Counted from the first letter of the stretch, positions 36,287-48,272 are shown. The stretch is 64,000 nucleotides of DNA from Apiotrichum sp. Y4204 (GCA_025531455.1 JAMYHL010000035.1:1-64000), one strand, 5' to 3'. The notes: a model not told the origin generated them from the letters alone. A program made the numbers and translations.

Positions 36287-37759
36287 ATGGCGCTCGAGTT
36301 GTACCGCACGGTCCCAGTTGCAAGTCCTGCACTAACCACCCAGCTTCCGTTAGTCTTCCGGGTACTTGCGATTCTTCTTGCCGCGCCCTTTGCTGTAGGC
36401 GTCGCATTGGACCTGATTGCATACGGTGAGTAGCGTTGGAGTACTCCGGCTCCCGTCCAGATGTCTGTCACATCCCAAACACCCCCCTGCGTGCCTATGA
36501 GTGCTACGCTAGTCAACACCTCTGACTGCCAGCGATCGCCCGTACTCTCAACATCTCAGCATCGAGTCAGCGTGTACCCCGTTCCCCGCCCCGCGTACCC
36601 CGCGATCTGCAACCGGACGCCGAGGATGAGTGGAGCGTCCCATCGGCGTTCACAGCCGGTCTCGAGTCTCGGCAACTGTCGCCCACGAAGACACACACCC
36701 CGCTTCCTTCTAGGGGCACCCCAGCACGTTCAGGCTCTCGCATACTCCCAGTGCTGGCTGTCGGCGTAGTGTTTGTGGGCATTGTTCTTCAATCTCTTTC
36801 CATTGCGAGCAAGATCACCACCGACCGCGCCCTTCGCAGCGTCACTGAAGGAACGCTACCCGTTCCTACAGCCCTTGTTCTCACCGCTCACCCCGACGAT
36901 GAGGTCATGTTCTTCGCCCCAACAATTCTGAATCTTGTCGCTGCCGGCTGGGGCATTGTCGGCATCTGCCTCTCAGATGGTATGTCTTTAACTATGTCCT
37001 TGACTAACCATCTCCAGGCAATGCTGCTGGACTGGGTGACGTTCGGAGGGAAGAACTCCACAAGAGCTATGCTCGTCTCGGCGTTTCCAGCGACAACATC
37101 ACCATTATCAGCGACCCGTGAGTAAAGGCTATGACGTCCACAGACGCTTTGCTAACCGATCGCAGTGACTTCCAAGACTCTATGAACACCACCTGGAACG
37201 CTCAGCTTATCGCCGACGTGATCACACCACAGATCACAACGCATGGCGTCACCCACGTAAGTACTGGACATTTGTCTCCCTGCCCAGAGGACGCTTCGCA
37301 ACGAAGTGGTTCAGCGGTTCAGCCAGTGCCAATTCCATCCGAGTTTTGTCCGAAACTTCCTTGCAACATGACTGACCACTGCAGCTGGTTACGTTCGACC
37401 GCGAAGGTGTCACCCAACACCCAAACCACGTTTCGCTCGCAGCTGTGCACGCGCAGCTCCCTGTCCCCCGCCCCCGACTATTGCAGCTCCAGTCTCCGAG
37501 CATCGCCACAAAGTTCACGGGTCCCATCGGTGCCGTCGCCCTTGCAGCGCGTGATCTTCTGTTGCGTGCGGACGTTCCACCTGTCGAGCTGGAGAAGCAG
37601 CCGCGCGATGTCCTCTTCATCGCCTCCCCATCGCAGTATGCCACGGCCATCCAGGCCATGCTCGCGCACTCTTCCCAGCTCGAATGGTTCCGCTGGCTGT
37701 ACATCTCGTTCTCATACCTCATGTGGGCCAACCAGCTCACGGAGGTTCCCAGCAATTAG
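36287..37759 (+). CDS. GPI12: N-acetylglucosaminyl-phosphatidylinositol de-N-acetylase
   Basis: Zinc-dependent deacetylase for the second step of GPI-anchor synthesis at the ER (PIG-L family). Five exons (36287-36425, 36533-36979, 37018-37117, 37166-37256, 37385-37759; 1152 nt) give 383 aa. The catalytic motif AHPDDEVMFF lies near residue 164, and the second zinc motif is HPNH in DREGVTQHPNHVS. The usual single membrane anchor is LPVLAVGVVFVGIVLQSLS, near residue 120. There is no in-frame ATG close to that anchor; the frame runs back through a spliced exon to MALELYRTVPV, adding about 115 residues with another hydrophobic segment (VFRVLAILLAAPFAVGVALD) and a Pro/Ser-rich linker. The deacetylase part is certain; the N-terminal exon is supported only by frame and splice sites. 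Confidence 0.85.
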
Positions 37760-38239
37760 GAAGTGGTTATTTCACTCCAGGCCCGCCCTCCAGACCGCCG
37801 ACGGCTGGCATGCGGCAGCCCTTTCGTATCTCTCCTTTGTCATATATTTTCCATTCCATTCCATCTCATTTGATACTATAGACAACTACGGATCGCCCAA
37901 CATAGAGATGCAGTGCATGTTCGACTGTACGGATTCCTCAGAGTCTCGAGGAACAGCTGCATCCTCATTGTAAAATCGCACTGTGAGAACACTTCTTATC
38001 GTGATGACCCTCTGAAACAGAGTGGGAGGTGGGAGCAGAGTGGGCGCCGATGACGTTAGCGCGACGGAAATAAACATTTAAACACAGTAATGCATGGCTT
38101 GTTGCAACAGGCACACAAGCGGCTCATGGCCTTGACAACTCGAGTATGTACAGATGATATGGATGCTGGATGGGTGCGTTCGGATCTTAATGGTTCACGA
38201 CCTATGGTACCAGGAGGGGCGTTCATGGGCGGGTGGCTT
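37760..38239. other. Convergent 3' ends
   Basis: 3' UTRs of GPI12 and the minus-strand gene at 38240. No other signal seen. Confidence 0.5.
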
Positions 38240-40263
38240 TTATTCAGTAGCTGCAGTCCAGGTCGCTGTGGCCTGGGACGTTTCCTGCGTGGTCGTCTCA
38301 GGCAAAGTCGCGGTGACGGGATATGGCGCCACAGGGTCGTCTCCAGCAGCCGCACGCTCAGTCTCGGTCGACTGCCAGAAAGCCGGCAGCACGACTGTAG
38401 TCAGCTTCACAGCTTCACAGCGCACCCTGTAAGGCTTACAGTCCTTGAGCTTGAGAATCCACCACGTCTTGTCTCCAGTGCCAATCTCGGCCCAGCGGGC
38501 CCGGAAGGCCATACCAATCATCCAGTCGGTGGAGGACGTGTCGAGATCAGTGGCGTCGATCCACACGTCGAGCTCCTGCGGCTCATCGAGCGTTGCCTCT
38601 TCCTTTTCGAAGATGACCGGGGTTTCGGTACCGTCGTTGTCGTCTTCGCCATCGGGTTCGAAACGACGGGAGAGGTCGCGCCAGCGTTCTTCGTCGGTCC
38701 ATGGCGCCGGTTCCGTGCGGAGGCGAATATGAGTCTTCATAAAAGCGGGTTTATCCTTCGCGTCGGCCAGAGGAGGGAGGACGGCCACAACGCGACGCCG
38801 AGCAAAGGGCATGAAGTTAACCAATTTGACCGAGTCGACAGTGAACGGGGCGAACAGCGCATGGGCGGTCTTACGAGCTGCCATCAGAGACAGAGAGCAG
38901 ATCTCACATACCTTCGGCAGGGGTGGGCGCAACGATCGCAGTCGGATCTCAAGGTCAATAATGTCGCCTTGATGCCACTCACTCTCATCCACAATCCATC
39001 CGCCGTCGTCAGCTTCTTCATCCTTTCCCTCCTCAATCTTGGCGGGCTGACTTTGGCGGTCCAAGTAAGTGCCTCCAAACAAAATCCACGCCGAGTGGTT
39101 CAAGCCATTGCGATGCTCAATGACGTCCTCGACATACTTGGCCTGCTTGGTGGCCAGAGAAGCTGAGCGAGCCAGCTTTTCGGCACGAGCAAACGCAGGG
39201 GCTAGATAATCGTCGGTAATGACGCCATGCACGTTGATATAAGCAATGAACGTGGTGACAATATCTACACAGTCAGCAAACGGCCTATTCGATTTACCAA
39301 CCGATCAGCAGGAGAGCGGTCTCAATACCCCTGCGCTGTTAGCAGTTCAACCCATAAGTCAGATGAGCTTACCACACAGCCTCAGCCTCCCGGCGGGCCA
39401 AAGCAAGAAAGCCCCGTACCGCCTTTTCAGTGTCGCGGACCAGCGGACATGTCTCGCCGATAGCTCCAGCGTTGAACATGTCCAGTTCCTTGCGCGGCGC
39501 ACGACGCTTGGCAGTCTGGGAGGGGGTATAGGGCATCGCCAAAGGACCCGTTCCCGGCCAGTGGATAATTGAAAACTCCAGTTTGAGACCAAAGGAATAA
39601 CGCATCTGATCTTAGCAATGCGATGACTGTCAGATTCACTCACGATGGTGAAGAGGCGCTTAGTTTCGCGGTTGCCGAATGCATCGAAGCGGGAGTCCAA
39701 AAAGCCCAAGGTGGCTTCATTAACTACTGTCAAATGATGTTTTGTAATGTACACCTACGCCGAGAGAAAGGGGCACGCGAGCTGATGTCAACCGACGCAC
39801 GAGTACCAATGTCAAATTCTGCTCACATGTCGTAGTTCTCGATGCAGGTACCTTGAGGCTCCTCAAAAGAAGGGTCGTTTCCAAGCTTCCACGAGTCATT
39901 CAGACTGACACGCATGCGGTTGCGGTGGCGATCATTGTACGCCCTTTGGCGGGCAGCACGGGCGGCAGCAACTCCTTCGGGGGTGCGGTCCACGTTCAGC
40001 TTGACAAAGGGCTGCCCTTGAGCATCGGTCCCGTTCTGCGTAACGCGCTCCTCCCAACCGTTCATGCCACGCCGGATAGCTTCATCGGTATACTGTCCAG
40101 CGGGGAGTACAGGAACATTGACCCCCTTGGTCTCATACTCGTTGAAGGGCTTGAGCTCCTCACCAGCAGTATTCATGATGGGACCAGGGGGGAATGGGGG
40201 GAAACAGAGGCGGTGCTCCTCGGGAATCTCGCCCCCTTCTTCCTTCGACATGTTGACAGTCAT
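38240..40263 (-). CDS. Conserved-looking protein of unknown function
   Basis: A five- to six-exon chain that I do not recognise. It starts at 40263 (MTVNMSKEEGGEIPEEHRL) or at the second Met, 40251. Exon 1 is rich in Arg/Asn/Glu (AARAARQRAYNDRHRNRMRV). Later exons give EATLGFLDSRFDAFGNRETK, MRYSFGLKLEFSIIHWPGTG, CPLVRDTEKAVRGFLALA, IETALLLIDIVTTFIAYINV, and a long exon with LNHSAWILFGGTYLDRQ and acidic stretches. The joins AVW|GIETALLLI|DIVTTFIAYIN are in frame through 40- to 45-nt introns. There is no signal peptide or long membrane helix. The mix of helical and beta-like segments suggests a globular soluble protein. It shares a promoter region with the chitin synthase gene. Confidence 0.7.
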
Positions 40264-40521
40264 ATAGAGCAAAGGTCTGGTGAGCTGGTGAGCGGATAAT
40301 CAAGCGAATGGAGAATGTGAAGAGAAGAAAGAGGGAAGAGAAAACGAAGAGAGTGTCGAGAGGGAAGGATGATCCCATATGTCCCATATTCTTGCTCGTC
40401 CGGCACGCACAGACGCACTCAGAAGCCTATCATAGTGCGGGGTCCCCACACAGTCTGAGTGGACCCAGGAGGCAAGTGGGACGCGTGGGACGGAAGCCGC
40501 TCGGAAGCGGCGATCAAAAAG

Positions 40522-40559
40522 GTCTGAGCGAGGGTCGGGTGTCTGAGCGAGGGTCGGGT
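40522..40559. repeat. 19-bp perfect tandem duplication
   Basis: Two identical copies of GTCTGAGCGAGGGTCGGGT, at 40522-40540 and 40541-40559. Confidence 0.9.
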
Positions 40560-40599
40560 GAGAGGATCGAGGATCTCGATCGGCGGCAGGTACGTGCGT

Positions 40600-40605
40600 C
40601 ACGTG
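40600..40605. promoter_or_regulatory. E-box CACGTG
   Basis: A CACGTG core in the context GTCACGTGG, 337 bases from one start codon and 463 from the other. This is a possible bHLH or bZIP site. Confidence 0.4.
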
Positions 40606-40612
40606 GTCTGGC

Positions 40613-40644
40613 CTACCACCCTACCGGCCTACCGGCCTACCGGC
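40613..40644. repeat. 8-bp tandem repeat CTACCGGC
   Basis: Three perfect CTACCGGC units (40621-40644) preceded by a degenerate unit, CTACCACC. Confidence 0.9.
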
Positions 40645-40710
40645 CCTACATACGATATACGGATGACGCGGCTGATTATTTTCTTGTGGCATAAGGTTTC
40701 TGTGGATTCC

Positions 40711-40745
40711 ATTGGCTGATGCACGTGACTGCGCGGCCAGCCAAT
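40711..40745. promoter_or_regulatory. E-box between inverted CCAAT boxes
   Basis: ATTGG at 40711-40715 (CCAAT on the minus strand) and CCAAT at 40741-40745 face each other across 25 bases, with CACGTG at 40722-40727 between them. CCAAT is bound by the Hap2/3/5 (NF-Y) complex and CACGTG by bHLH factors. The arrangement is seen directly; its function is inferred. Confidence 0.5.
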
Positions 40746-41067
40746 GTTCCAAACAAACAGCCACTGCAGCCACCGAGGAGGACACACTACTGAATGAAAA
40801 ATGCACCAAACATTGTGCGCACTCTCCTAGCTCTCCTGAGCAGGATCCTGATGGAAAAGTGGTAAACAAACACACACCCATCTCACCACTACCTCCCACC
40901 CTGCATCTCGGACCTTGCCTCTTCTCTCTTCACATCTGTCTTGTTGGTCGTCAACTCTCTATCCACAACAGCGACAACAAACACCTTGTTTGCTCACTCA
41001 AGAAACTAAGCTTAACAGCAAGCACAACACAATCCATCCGTCTTGAGACGTTGTCTTCTCACCAACC

Positions 41068-44000
41068 ATGCCGTTTGGGAATAACAGCGGCTACGCTGGG
41101 CTGCCGACGTTGGACGCCAACGGCGTCGACCAATCGCGAAACGCCAACAACCGTTCCAGAGGTCCATCGCCTGTACCGCCCTATGATCCTCCTTATGAAC
41201 GTTCCTACACTCCGGGGCAGTTCTCTTCGAACGCCTCGAATGTGTCGCAGAGCTTGGCGGCCCCGCCTCCTCACAGCATAGTCTCCTCGGCTCCTCCCCA
41301 CAGCTACATCTCATACTCCCCGTCTCCTACGTACAGCCCTCTCCCTCCGCCGTCCAACATCACCTCTCCGCCTCTCTCGGCGGTTGGCACACCCTTACCA
41401 CCTCGTCCTCACCTCCCCCATTTCGAAGCGGCTCTTGCTCGAGCTCGGGGGGAGGTACCACCCCCAATGGCACCCACCGCGTATGCCCCACCTCCTCCCA
41501 TGCAGCCAGTACCTCAGCCTTTGCCGTCATATCTTCCCCCACCGGATCCCAATCACCCTGATCTTGCTGTGGGCTTTACTCAATCGTCGACGGTCCGATA
41601 TGCCATGGACTATAGGCGCGAGCCTTCGCGCTCTCCATCGCCTGGCTTTGACGAGAGCATGAACTACGGCCGCGGTACAGACATTGAGCAGGCGCTGATG
41701 TCTGAGCACAACGGTGCCCAACTTCACCTGCCTCCATCCAACCTTGATCGCCCACCGTACGCAAACACCAATGGAGACATATCCCTCATGGGTGGACCCA
41801 ATGGCTCCCGCGATTCGCTTTACAAGCCCCCTCTGGACGACTTTGAATCTGTACCCTTAGTCGACAACCAGGAAGAACAGGATACCCAGCACTACGGCCC
41901 CGCCCCCACGCAGCGTATCGGTCGTCGCGGCGGCGGCGGCGGTAGGCGTGTAAAACAGATGACCCTTGACGACTCGGGTAACTTTGCGGTCGAGATGCCT
42001 ATTCCCACTCGCCTGGCTCAATTCCTTCCTGTCAAGGGTGTAGCGGAGCAGAGGTGTACTCGGTGAGTGCCAAGATTGCCCATGTCCTGACGTTCTCAGC
42101 TACACTGCCGTCACGACCGATCCCGACGAGTTCCCCAAGACGGGTATTCTTCGACAGCAGCGCTACAATCCCCCGCGGACAACGGAGCTCTTCATTGTTA
42201 TTACGATGTACAATGAAGATGCTGTTCTCTTCTGCCGCACTCTGTACGGTGTCATGAGGAACATTGCCCATCTGTGTCACAGGAAAAACTCGCGCACCTG
42301 GGGTGCCAATGCGTGGCAAAAGGTGGTTGTCTGCATCGTTGCCGACGGCCGTAAGGTTTGCAACCCTCGTGTTCTTGACTGCCTCGCAGCTCTTGGTGTT
42401 TACCAGGAGGGTGCGATGACGTCCAAGGTGAAGGACAAGCCAGTCACTGCACACGTCTTCGAGTACACTACCTCCTTTGCTCTCGACCCGGAACTGCAGT
42501 TCAAGTATCCTGACAAGGGCACCATTGTGCCGTGCCAGATCATTTTCTGCATGAAGGAAAAGAACGTGAGTTTGGGTGCTTGTCGTTCTTGAGGTTAACC
42601 TTTAGGCCAAGAAGATCAACTCGCACCGTTGGTTCTTCAATGCATTCGCACCTCTCCTCAATCCCAATGTTTGCATTTTACTCGATGTGGGAACCATGCC
42701 GGGCCCGAAGTCTATCTACCACCTTTGGAAGGCGTTCGACCTCAACTCGAATGTGGGCGGGGCCTGTGGTGAAATCGCTACCTTCAAGGGCAAGGCGTGG
42801 AAGCTGCTGCTCAACCCGCTTGTCGCGGCGCAGTGCTTCGAGTACAAGATGTCCAACATCCTTGACAAGCCAATGGAGAGTCTGTTTGGTTATTGTGCGG
42901 TACTACCTGGTGCTTTCTCCGCGTATCGCGTGAGTATTTTGATACATGTTCAATCGTCTTCATGCTGACAGAAAGTATATTGCATTGCTCAACGACGCAA
43001 AAGGACAAGGTCCGCTTGCGTCGTACTTCAAGGGCGAGAACCTTCATGGGTCTGGTGCAAGCACTTTCAGCCAGAACATGTACCTTGCCGAGGATCGTGT
43101 TCTGTGCTTCGAGATTGTGGCCAAGCCTAAGCACAACTGGGTTCTGAAGTATGTCAAGAGTGCCCTCGGCGAGACCGACTGCCCCGACACTTTCCCCGAG
43201 TTCATTGGCCAGCGTCGTCGTTGGTTGAACGGCTCGTTCTTTGCAGCTGTGAGTGCTTGATACCAAGGGTGGATTCTAACGCTACAGCTTTACGCTCTTA
43301 TTCATGTAAAGCGCATCTGGCAATCCGGCCATTCGTTTACCAGGCGTGTTGCTCTGATGGTCGAGTTCTTCTACAATGCCCTCAACCTCCTTTTCGGCTG
43401 GTTCGCAATGGGCAACTTTTACATTTTCTTCGTCATTCTCACCAACTCGCTCTCGGCTCCCGAATTTGGTCTCAAGGGTATTGAAGTTTTCAACACGATC
43501 TTGCAGTATTTGTATCTTGGCGCACTGGTTGCGTGCTTTATCTTTGGACTTGGAAACCGTCCACAGGGTGCGCCATGGAAGTATCGAATCGTGATCTACT
43601 TCTTCGCCGGCCTAACATTCTAGTGAGTTCAATGGCCAAGAGTATTTGCTGACAGTCTAGTATGCTTATCTGTGGTATCCTTTGTGTCGTTCAAGGATTG
43701 AAGAACCCGGACTCGCCTATCTTCTCGCGCATAGTGGTGTCTTTGATAGCCACATACGGCATCTTTGTGGTCTCGTCCATCCTCGCCCTCGACCCATGGC
43801 ACATCGTCACCTGTTTCCTGCAATACATTCTATTTACGCCGACGTACACCAACGTCCTCCAAATCTATGCCTACTCGAACCTGCACGACCTGTCGTGGGG
43901 CACGAAAGGGTCCGACACGGTCGAGGATGAGCTCGGTTCCGTCCGGGGCGTCGGCAACAATGTCGAGGCCGCAATCGTGTCGGAGCAGATTGATATCGAC

Positions 44001-44333
44001 TCGGCGTACCAGGATGCTCTTGACAACATTCGTATCAAGCGCGAGAAGGTTGACTCGGGCGAGGTGCCCAAGAAGGGCGATGGCGGCGAACAGAAACAGA
44101 AGGACTCGTACGCCAACTTCCGCACGGACCTTCTCCTCGCATGGACGCTCTCAAACGCACTCCTCGCTTCGGTGATCCTTACTGGCGTCGATGCGACAAC
44201 AAGCTTCATGGGCAACGGCAACCGTTCGACAGTTTACATGCTGGTCATTCTCATCTTCGTGGCGTTCATGAGTGCCTTCCGCTTCATTTGCGCGATGCTC
44301 TACCTTATCATCAGGTTGTTTACAGGCGTCTAA
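41068..44333 (+). CDS. Chitin synthase (class I-III type)
   Basis: Processive plasma-membrane GT2 glycosyltransferase adding GlcNAc from UDP-GlcNAc to chitin. About the first 330 residues are a disordered Pro/Ser/Tyr-rich cytosolic region, ending in an Arg/Gly run ([14 protein letters not shown]). The catalytic domain shows [57 protein letters not shown] (EDR) and the signature [15 protein letters not shown]. Several membrane helices follow, beginning [20 protein letters not shown], then the [11 protein letters not shown] motif of class I-III enzymes and a last membrane pair ([19 protein letters not shown] and onward). There is no myosin head or N-terminal membrane cluster, which excludes classes V-VII and IV. 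About seven short introns are needed. The start at 41068 ([11 protein letters not shown]) follows a C/T-rich leader. Confidence 0.93.
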
Positions 44334-44907
44334 CCTGTGTCCAGCCAGGAAAGCGGCCAAGCAACTCCATGGCTAGATTGCCACAGAACGTGTGCAGCTG
44401 GTGCTGTACGTCTGGTATCTGCCATCGCTTGTGCCCTGCACATTACTGCCTCAGTACATCTTGTAGTGCAAGAGCTGCTGTCCCGGCAGTTGTACCACCA
44501 TGTTTCGGACAATGCAGGCGACCAACGTCTAGAATGTCGTGCTCTCCTACGGGAGGGCCATGACATGCGAATGTATGCAATGCACATCAACAAGACCTCT
44601 TCCCTTCTGCAAAATCTTGCGTCCTTGGCTGTGCACTGTCGACAGCTTTGTTTGGTCTGTCGTGAGCATACGTCATGGATTATGTAATCTGTCCTTGGCC
44701 TGGGGGTTACAGCTCGCGCTGCGCACCTCGTGCTGAACCTCGTCCGTCACCTTGTGGCAGAACGGCCGCCGCGCGCCGCACGCCGCTGATGTTCTGCCAG
44801 CCCGGGGCCTGGTTCACCCAGAACTCATCATCACCTCGATTGATCCAACAACCCGCACCTCCTCGCCATCAGATACTCCGCACTCGTCGCTTGACGTTAT
44901 CATCGCC
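44334..44907. other. Intergenic, chitin synthase 3' side and MDM35 promoter
   Basis: 574 bases. Open frames cross it but none has coding character. Confidence 0.45.
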
Positions 44908-45818
44908 ATGCAGTGAGTACGTCGTGCTGCCAGGGATTGCAGAAGGTCCGAAGATGTGCGTTGGCCAGGACGGCAAGGACGACAGGTCCCCAAGCCTACC
45001 TCGTCACCTGCCACCACTATCCACCGGCGTTCATCAGGACCGCATTGTTCTTTTGCATCGCTCACACCAGGTCCCTTGCCGAGGAGTGCACACCCCTTAA
45101 GCAGCGGTACGACTCGTGTTTCAACCTCTGGTTTGAGGGCTATCTCCAGCCGGCGCTTGACGCCGCAGGCGTTCAGCGCAGTGCCATCCCGCAAGGCATT
45201 CCCGAGGCCGACAGCCCCACGAGCTCAGCTTCCGATTCTTCCTCCTCCTCTTCTTCCGCGTCATTCTCGTCAGTCCCATCAACGACCCCATTTCGTGTGC
45301 CCGGAGAAACATCCAAGCGGCCAACATCATGGTCCTCGGCATCGGTCTTCCGCACCCGGCCGCGCGTGATGCCCCACGAAGAGTGCCTCGTCGCCGAGGC
45401 GGACGACATGGTCTCGGCCGCACACGTGCACCACATTGCGAGCGAGGACGGGCCACTCGACACCACTGGTATGACGCGCTCCCAGATCAAGGCGGCACAG
45501 TATGAGCGCCAGTGCGGACATGTGTGGAGGGAGTACCAGTCGTGCTTGAAGGTGAGTCAGGTCGCGAGATACCATGCCGGGTTAGGGAGCGAGATGCTTT
45601 ACCAGGATCACAGACGGGGCAAGGTGTCGGAAATCGTTAACATTGCGCTTGTTTAGTCCTTGGACCCCCGAGCAGTATGATAAGCTGACCGTCAGAAAGC
45701 AATCTCGGCGAACCAGAACCTCACGCATCTTCTGGAACAAGCGCGTGAAGAACATCCCCTGCACTCTATGGACGGGCTTGAGGGGACGGCGTGGGACCCG
45801 AAGGTGAAGGGGGAATAA
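44908..45818 (+). CDS. MDM35: Mdm35/TRIAP1-like twin CX9C protein with long spacer
   Basis: Intermembrane-space partner of Ups/PRELI lipid-transfer proteins. Three exons: 44908-44912 (only ATGCA), 45071-45551 and 45696-45818, summing to 609 nt or 202 aa. The start reads MQSLAEECTPLKQRYDSC, giving the first CX9C (CTPLKQRYDSC). FNLWFEGYL follows, as in Mdm35. The second CX9C is CGHVWREYQSC, followed by LEQAREEHPL, matching the family end. Family members are about 70-90 aa with some 18 residues between the motifs; here 131 residues intervene, Ser-rich (SASDSSSSSSSASFSS) and then Pro/Thr/Arg-rich, with one extra Cys. No plausible intron removes the insert, although one from a weak donor near 45180 to the acceptor before TATGAG cannot be excluded. 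Confidence 0.8.
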
Positions 45819-46175
45819 GCTGGGGATTGGGAGAGGGGGTTAGGAGGAGAGTGTGGACGACATGGGGCCGAAGGGGGACAGCCCATCATTCGGGTCCCGA
45901 GATGGGCAGTATTCAACTAGAAAGACACAATACAAGTACACTCATTAGCGCTCAACGCGTCTCACATGCAACCAACATCAATCGCTCAACGGCAGATCTG
46001 CGGACATCGTGACAGCAGATGATGCCGAAGTGGACCATCAAGAGACAGACTAACTTATCACACCGATGTGCTGCCCGTGAGTTGACCCCCGCTTCCGTTA
46101 TGCAGCGCGTAGCAGCTTGCCAACCCAGTCCCTTAGTGTATCCATGCAATGCAATACATATGAGTGGTGGTCTAT
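45819..46175. other. Convergent 3' ends
   Basis: 3' UTRs of MDM35 and the PPR gene. Nothing else seen. Confidence 0.5.
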
Positions 46176-47930
46176 CTAGCTGCTTGTGGCCTCATTGCGA
46201 CGGTTGTTGGGTTTACGCTGGCGGTCATCGCGGCGACGACGCTGGTTGTTGTTGTCGTGCGACTCGCCGTTCTCGCTGGCCTTGCGCCTGGCTTTGGCCC
46301 GCTCCTCGGAGCGCTTGGCATCAGCCTCAAAGTTGGGCACGGGGTACCCGACGGTGGCCATCTCATCGGCCACAAGCTTGAAGCGCGGGTCGTTGTTGCG
46401 GAAGCACTTGCGGCCAATGGCGCGGTACAGGTCCGCGGGCGGCTTGAAGCCCTCGGCCTTCATCTTCTCAAGGTACCAGAACGCCGTCTCGTAGTTGGCT
46501 TGCGTGAGGTAGAGATGAATCATGTTTTCGTACGACTTGGCGGTGGGCACGACATCAGCCGCACTCATCTCGGAAAGAACGCTCTCGCCAAGCTGCACGT
46601 GACGAGCGCCGCGACATGCGGCAATCACCGTGTTGAACGTGTCCGCGTTTGGGGTGACGCCAAGGTCGGCGGCAGCGAGCTGCGTTGCGCGGGCACGCTG
46701 GAGGTCGTCAAGTTTCTCCGCTGCGGCAATCACAGCGTTGAGTGCGGCAACATCCACGGTCTCTCCGGCCTTGTGCATGTCCTCGAGGGTGTAGAACGCC
46801 TGGTCGAGGAGCTCGGGCGTGTTGAGAATGTCGATGATGGGCTGAACAGTCGACATGGTGGGCTCGATGCCGGTCGTGCGGAGCTGGCTGACGAGCTTGA
46901 GCGCGGCGGGGACGCGACCTGCGCGGCAGAACGCCTGGATAAGAGGTTTCAGGTGGTGCTCCTGCGCCTGCACTCCAATCGCCGGAAGGTGTCCAAGAGC
47001 GTCTGCCGCAAGGTCGGTGCGACCCCAACGACCAGCGGCACCAAGGACCTGAAGGATAAGACCCTCGTCCGGGGCGAGTGCCTTGTTCTGGACGCAGCGG
47101 GCCCAACCCTTGACAATGCCGTCCATGAATTGCGCATTGGCGGAAGCGGTGAGGATGTCGACCCATACTGATGCTTCAGACTTTGGTGCGTCCGGAAGCT
47201 GCTCAGTGCGCTCGACGGCCTGCAGGGCAAGACGTGGCATACCCCACTCGCAAGCGAGGTGCACCAAGGACTTGACCAGAGACCGAGGCGGGATGTAGTT
47301 TTGGGAAAGCATCTCCACGAATATGAGAATCGACTGCTCCAGACGTCCGGATCCAATCGCCTGCTGCGCCATCGTCCTGTACGCCATCTCCGTGGGCTTG
47401 CCGCTGTTGGCGACCTCGATAAGGAGCGACGGGAGGATGCTGGGCTCAAGGGCGACGAACTGGGCAAACGTCTCAGCATGGAAGGGTGGTTCACAGCTCT
47501 AAGCTCGACTCACGCGGAACATCTCGTCCAGCGCCTTTGTGCCGAGATCAATGCCACCAGCCTCGGCGTCGCGCATCGCACCCAGAGCAATCTCCAGGCC
47601 GAGCGTCTTTTCGCTGCCGTCGCTGCTTTCCGGCACAGCGTTGAGGCCGCGGCGCATGTTGTAGTCGGCAGCTGACTGGATAAGAGCCAGGTATGCGGCG
47701 GGGGTCGGCGTGCGGCCCTCAGCCTTCAGCTTTCCGAGCACACCAAGCAGCTCCGGGAGGCTCTGGCGCGGCTTGGTGGGCGCGGCGTTGCCGCGTTGCT
47801 GGTCGCGGCGTTGTCGCCGGGGAGCATTCGTCTCGTTTCCTGTCGCGGCGTCGATCGCTGCAGTCCGAAAAGTTGCCTTTCCCCCGCTGTTGACAAGCTG
47901 TCGGAGAAGGGGTCGCGTAGTGCACGACAT
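46176..47930 (-). CDS. Pentatricopeptide-repeat protein, probably mitochondrial
   Basis: RNA-binding helical-repeat protein, likely acting on mitochondrial transcripts. Two exons (47930-47514 and 47459-46176; 1701 nt) give 566 aa, with a 54-nt phase-0 intron. The N-terminus MSCTTRPLLRQLVNSGGKATFRTAAI is basic and hydroxylated like a presequence. Helix-turn-helix repeats of about 35 residues run through the middle, for example TPTPAAYLALIQSAADYNM, HHLKPLIQAFCRAGRVPAAL, NADTFNTVIAACRGARHVQ and TAKSYENMIHLYLTQANYE with FWYLEKMKAEGFKPP. The C-terminal tail is Arg/Asn/Lys-rich (NNNQRRRRDDRQRKPNNRR) and probably adds non-specific RNA affinity. The exact target is unknown. Confidence 0.85.
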
Positions 47931-48272
47931 TTTGTTTGTTTGTCTAGTGAGATGGGGAGGGAGAGGAGTGCAAGAGCCCGATTAAAAAACCCAGAGTTCG
48001 GTGGATTCCGTTTCATCTCCGACGAGAAAGCGAATCTGGAACGCGCACCCAGGACGAACAGACGAGGAGCGGAAGCAAAAATCAAGAAGAGCAAAGCGCA
48101 AAGGGAAAAAAAAAGTGGAGGTCCTGTGGAGGCACTTTGGAGGGTTGCGGATATGCGGATGACGATGGGAGCCGGTGAAGGGGCAGCTTGTAGCTTGTCA
48201 ACAATCAACTGGCCCTTTTGATTCTAGACTGTTCTCCTGTTAACAACATTAACAAGCATCACCACCACCACA
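47931..48272. promoter_or_regulatory. Divergent promoter, PPR and RBM42-like genes
   Basis: 342 bases between two start codons on opposite strands. It has an A-rich stretch at 48100-48120 and no TATA box that I can defend. Confidence 0.45.

Larger units (their letters stand above)
40264..41067. promoter_or_regulatory. Divergent promoter of unknown gene and chitin synthase
   Basis: 804 bases between outward-facing genes. Contains two CACGTG E-boxes, two tandem repeats and a pair of inverted CCAAT boxes, each listed separately. The last 200 bases before 41068 are C/T-rich like a leader. Confidence 0.6.
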
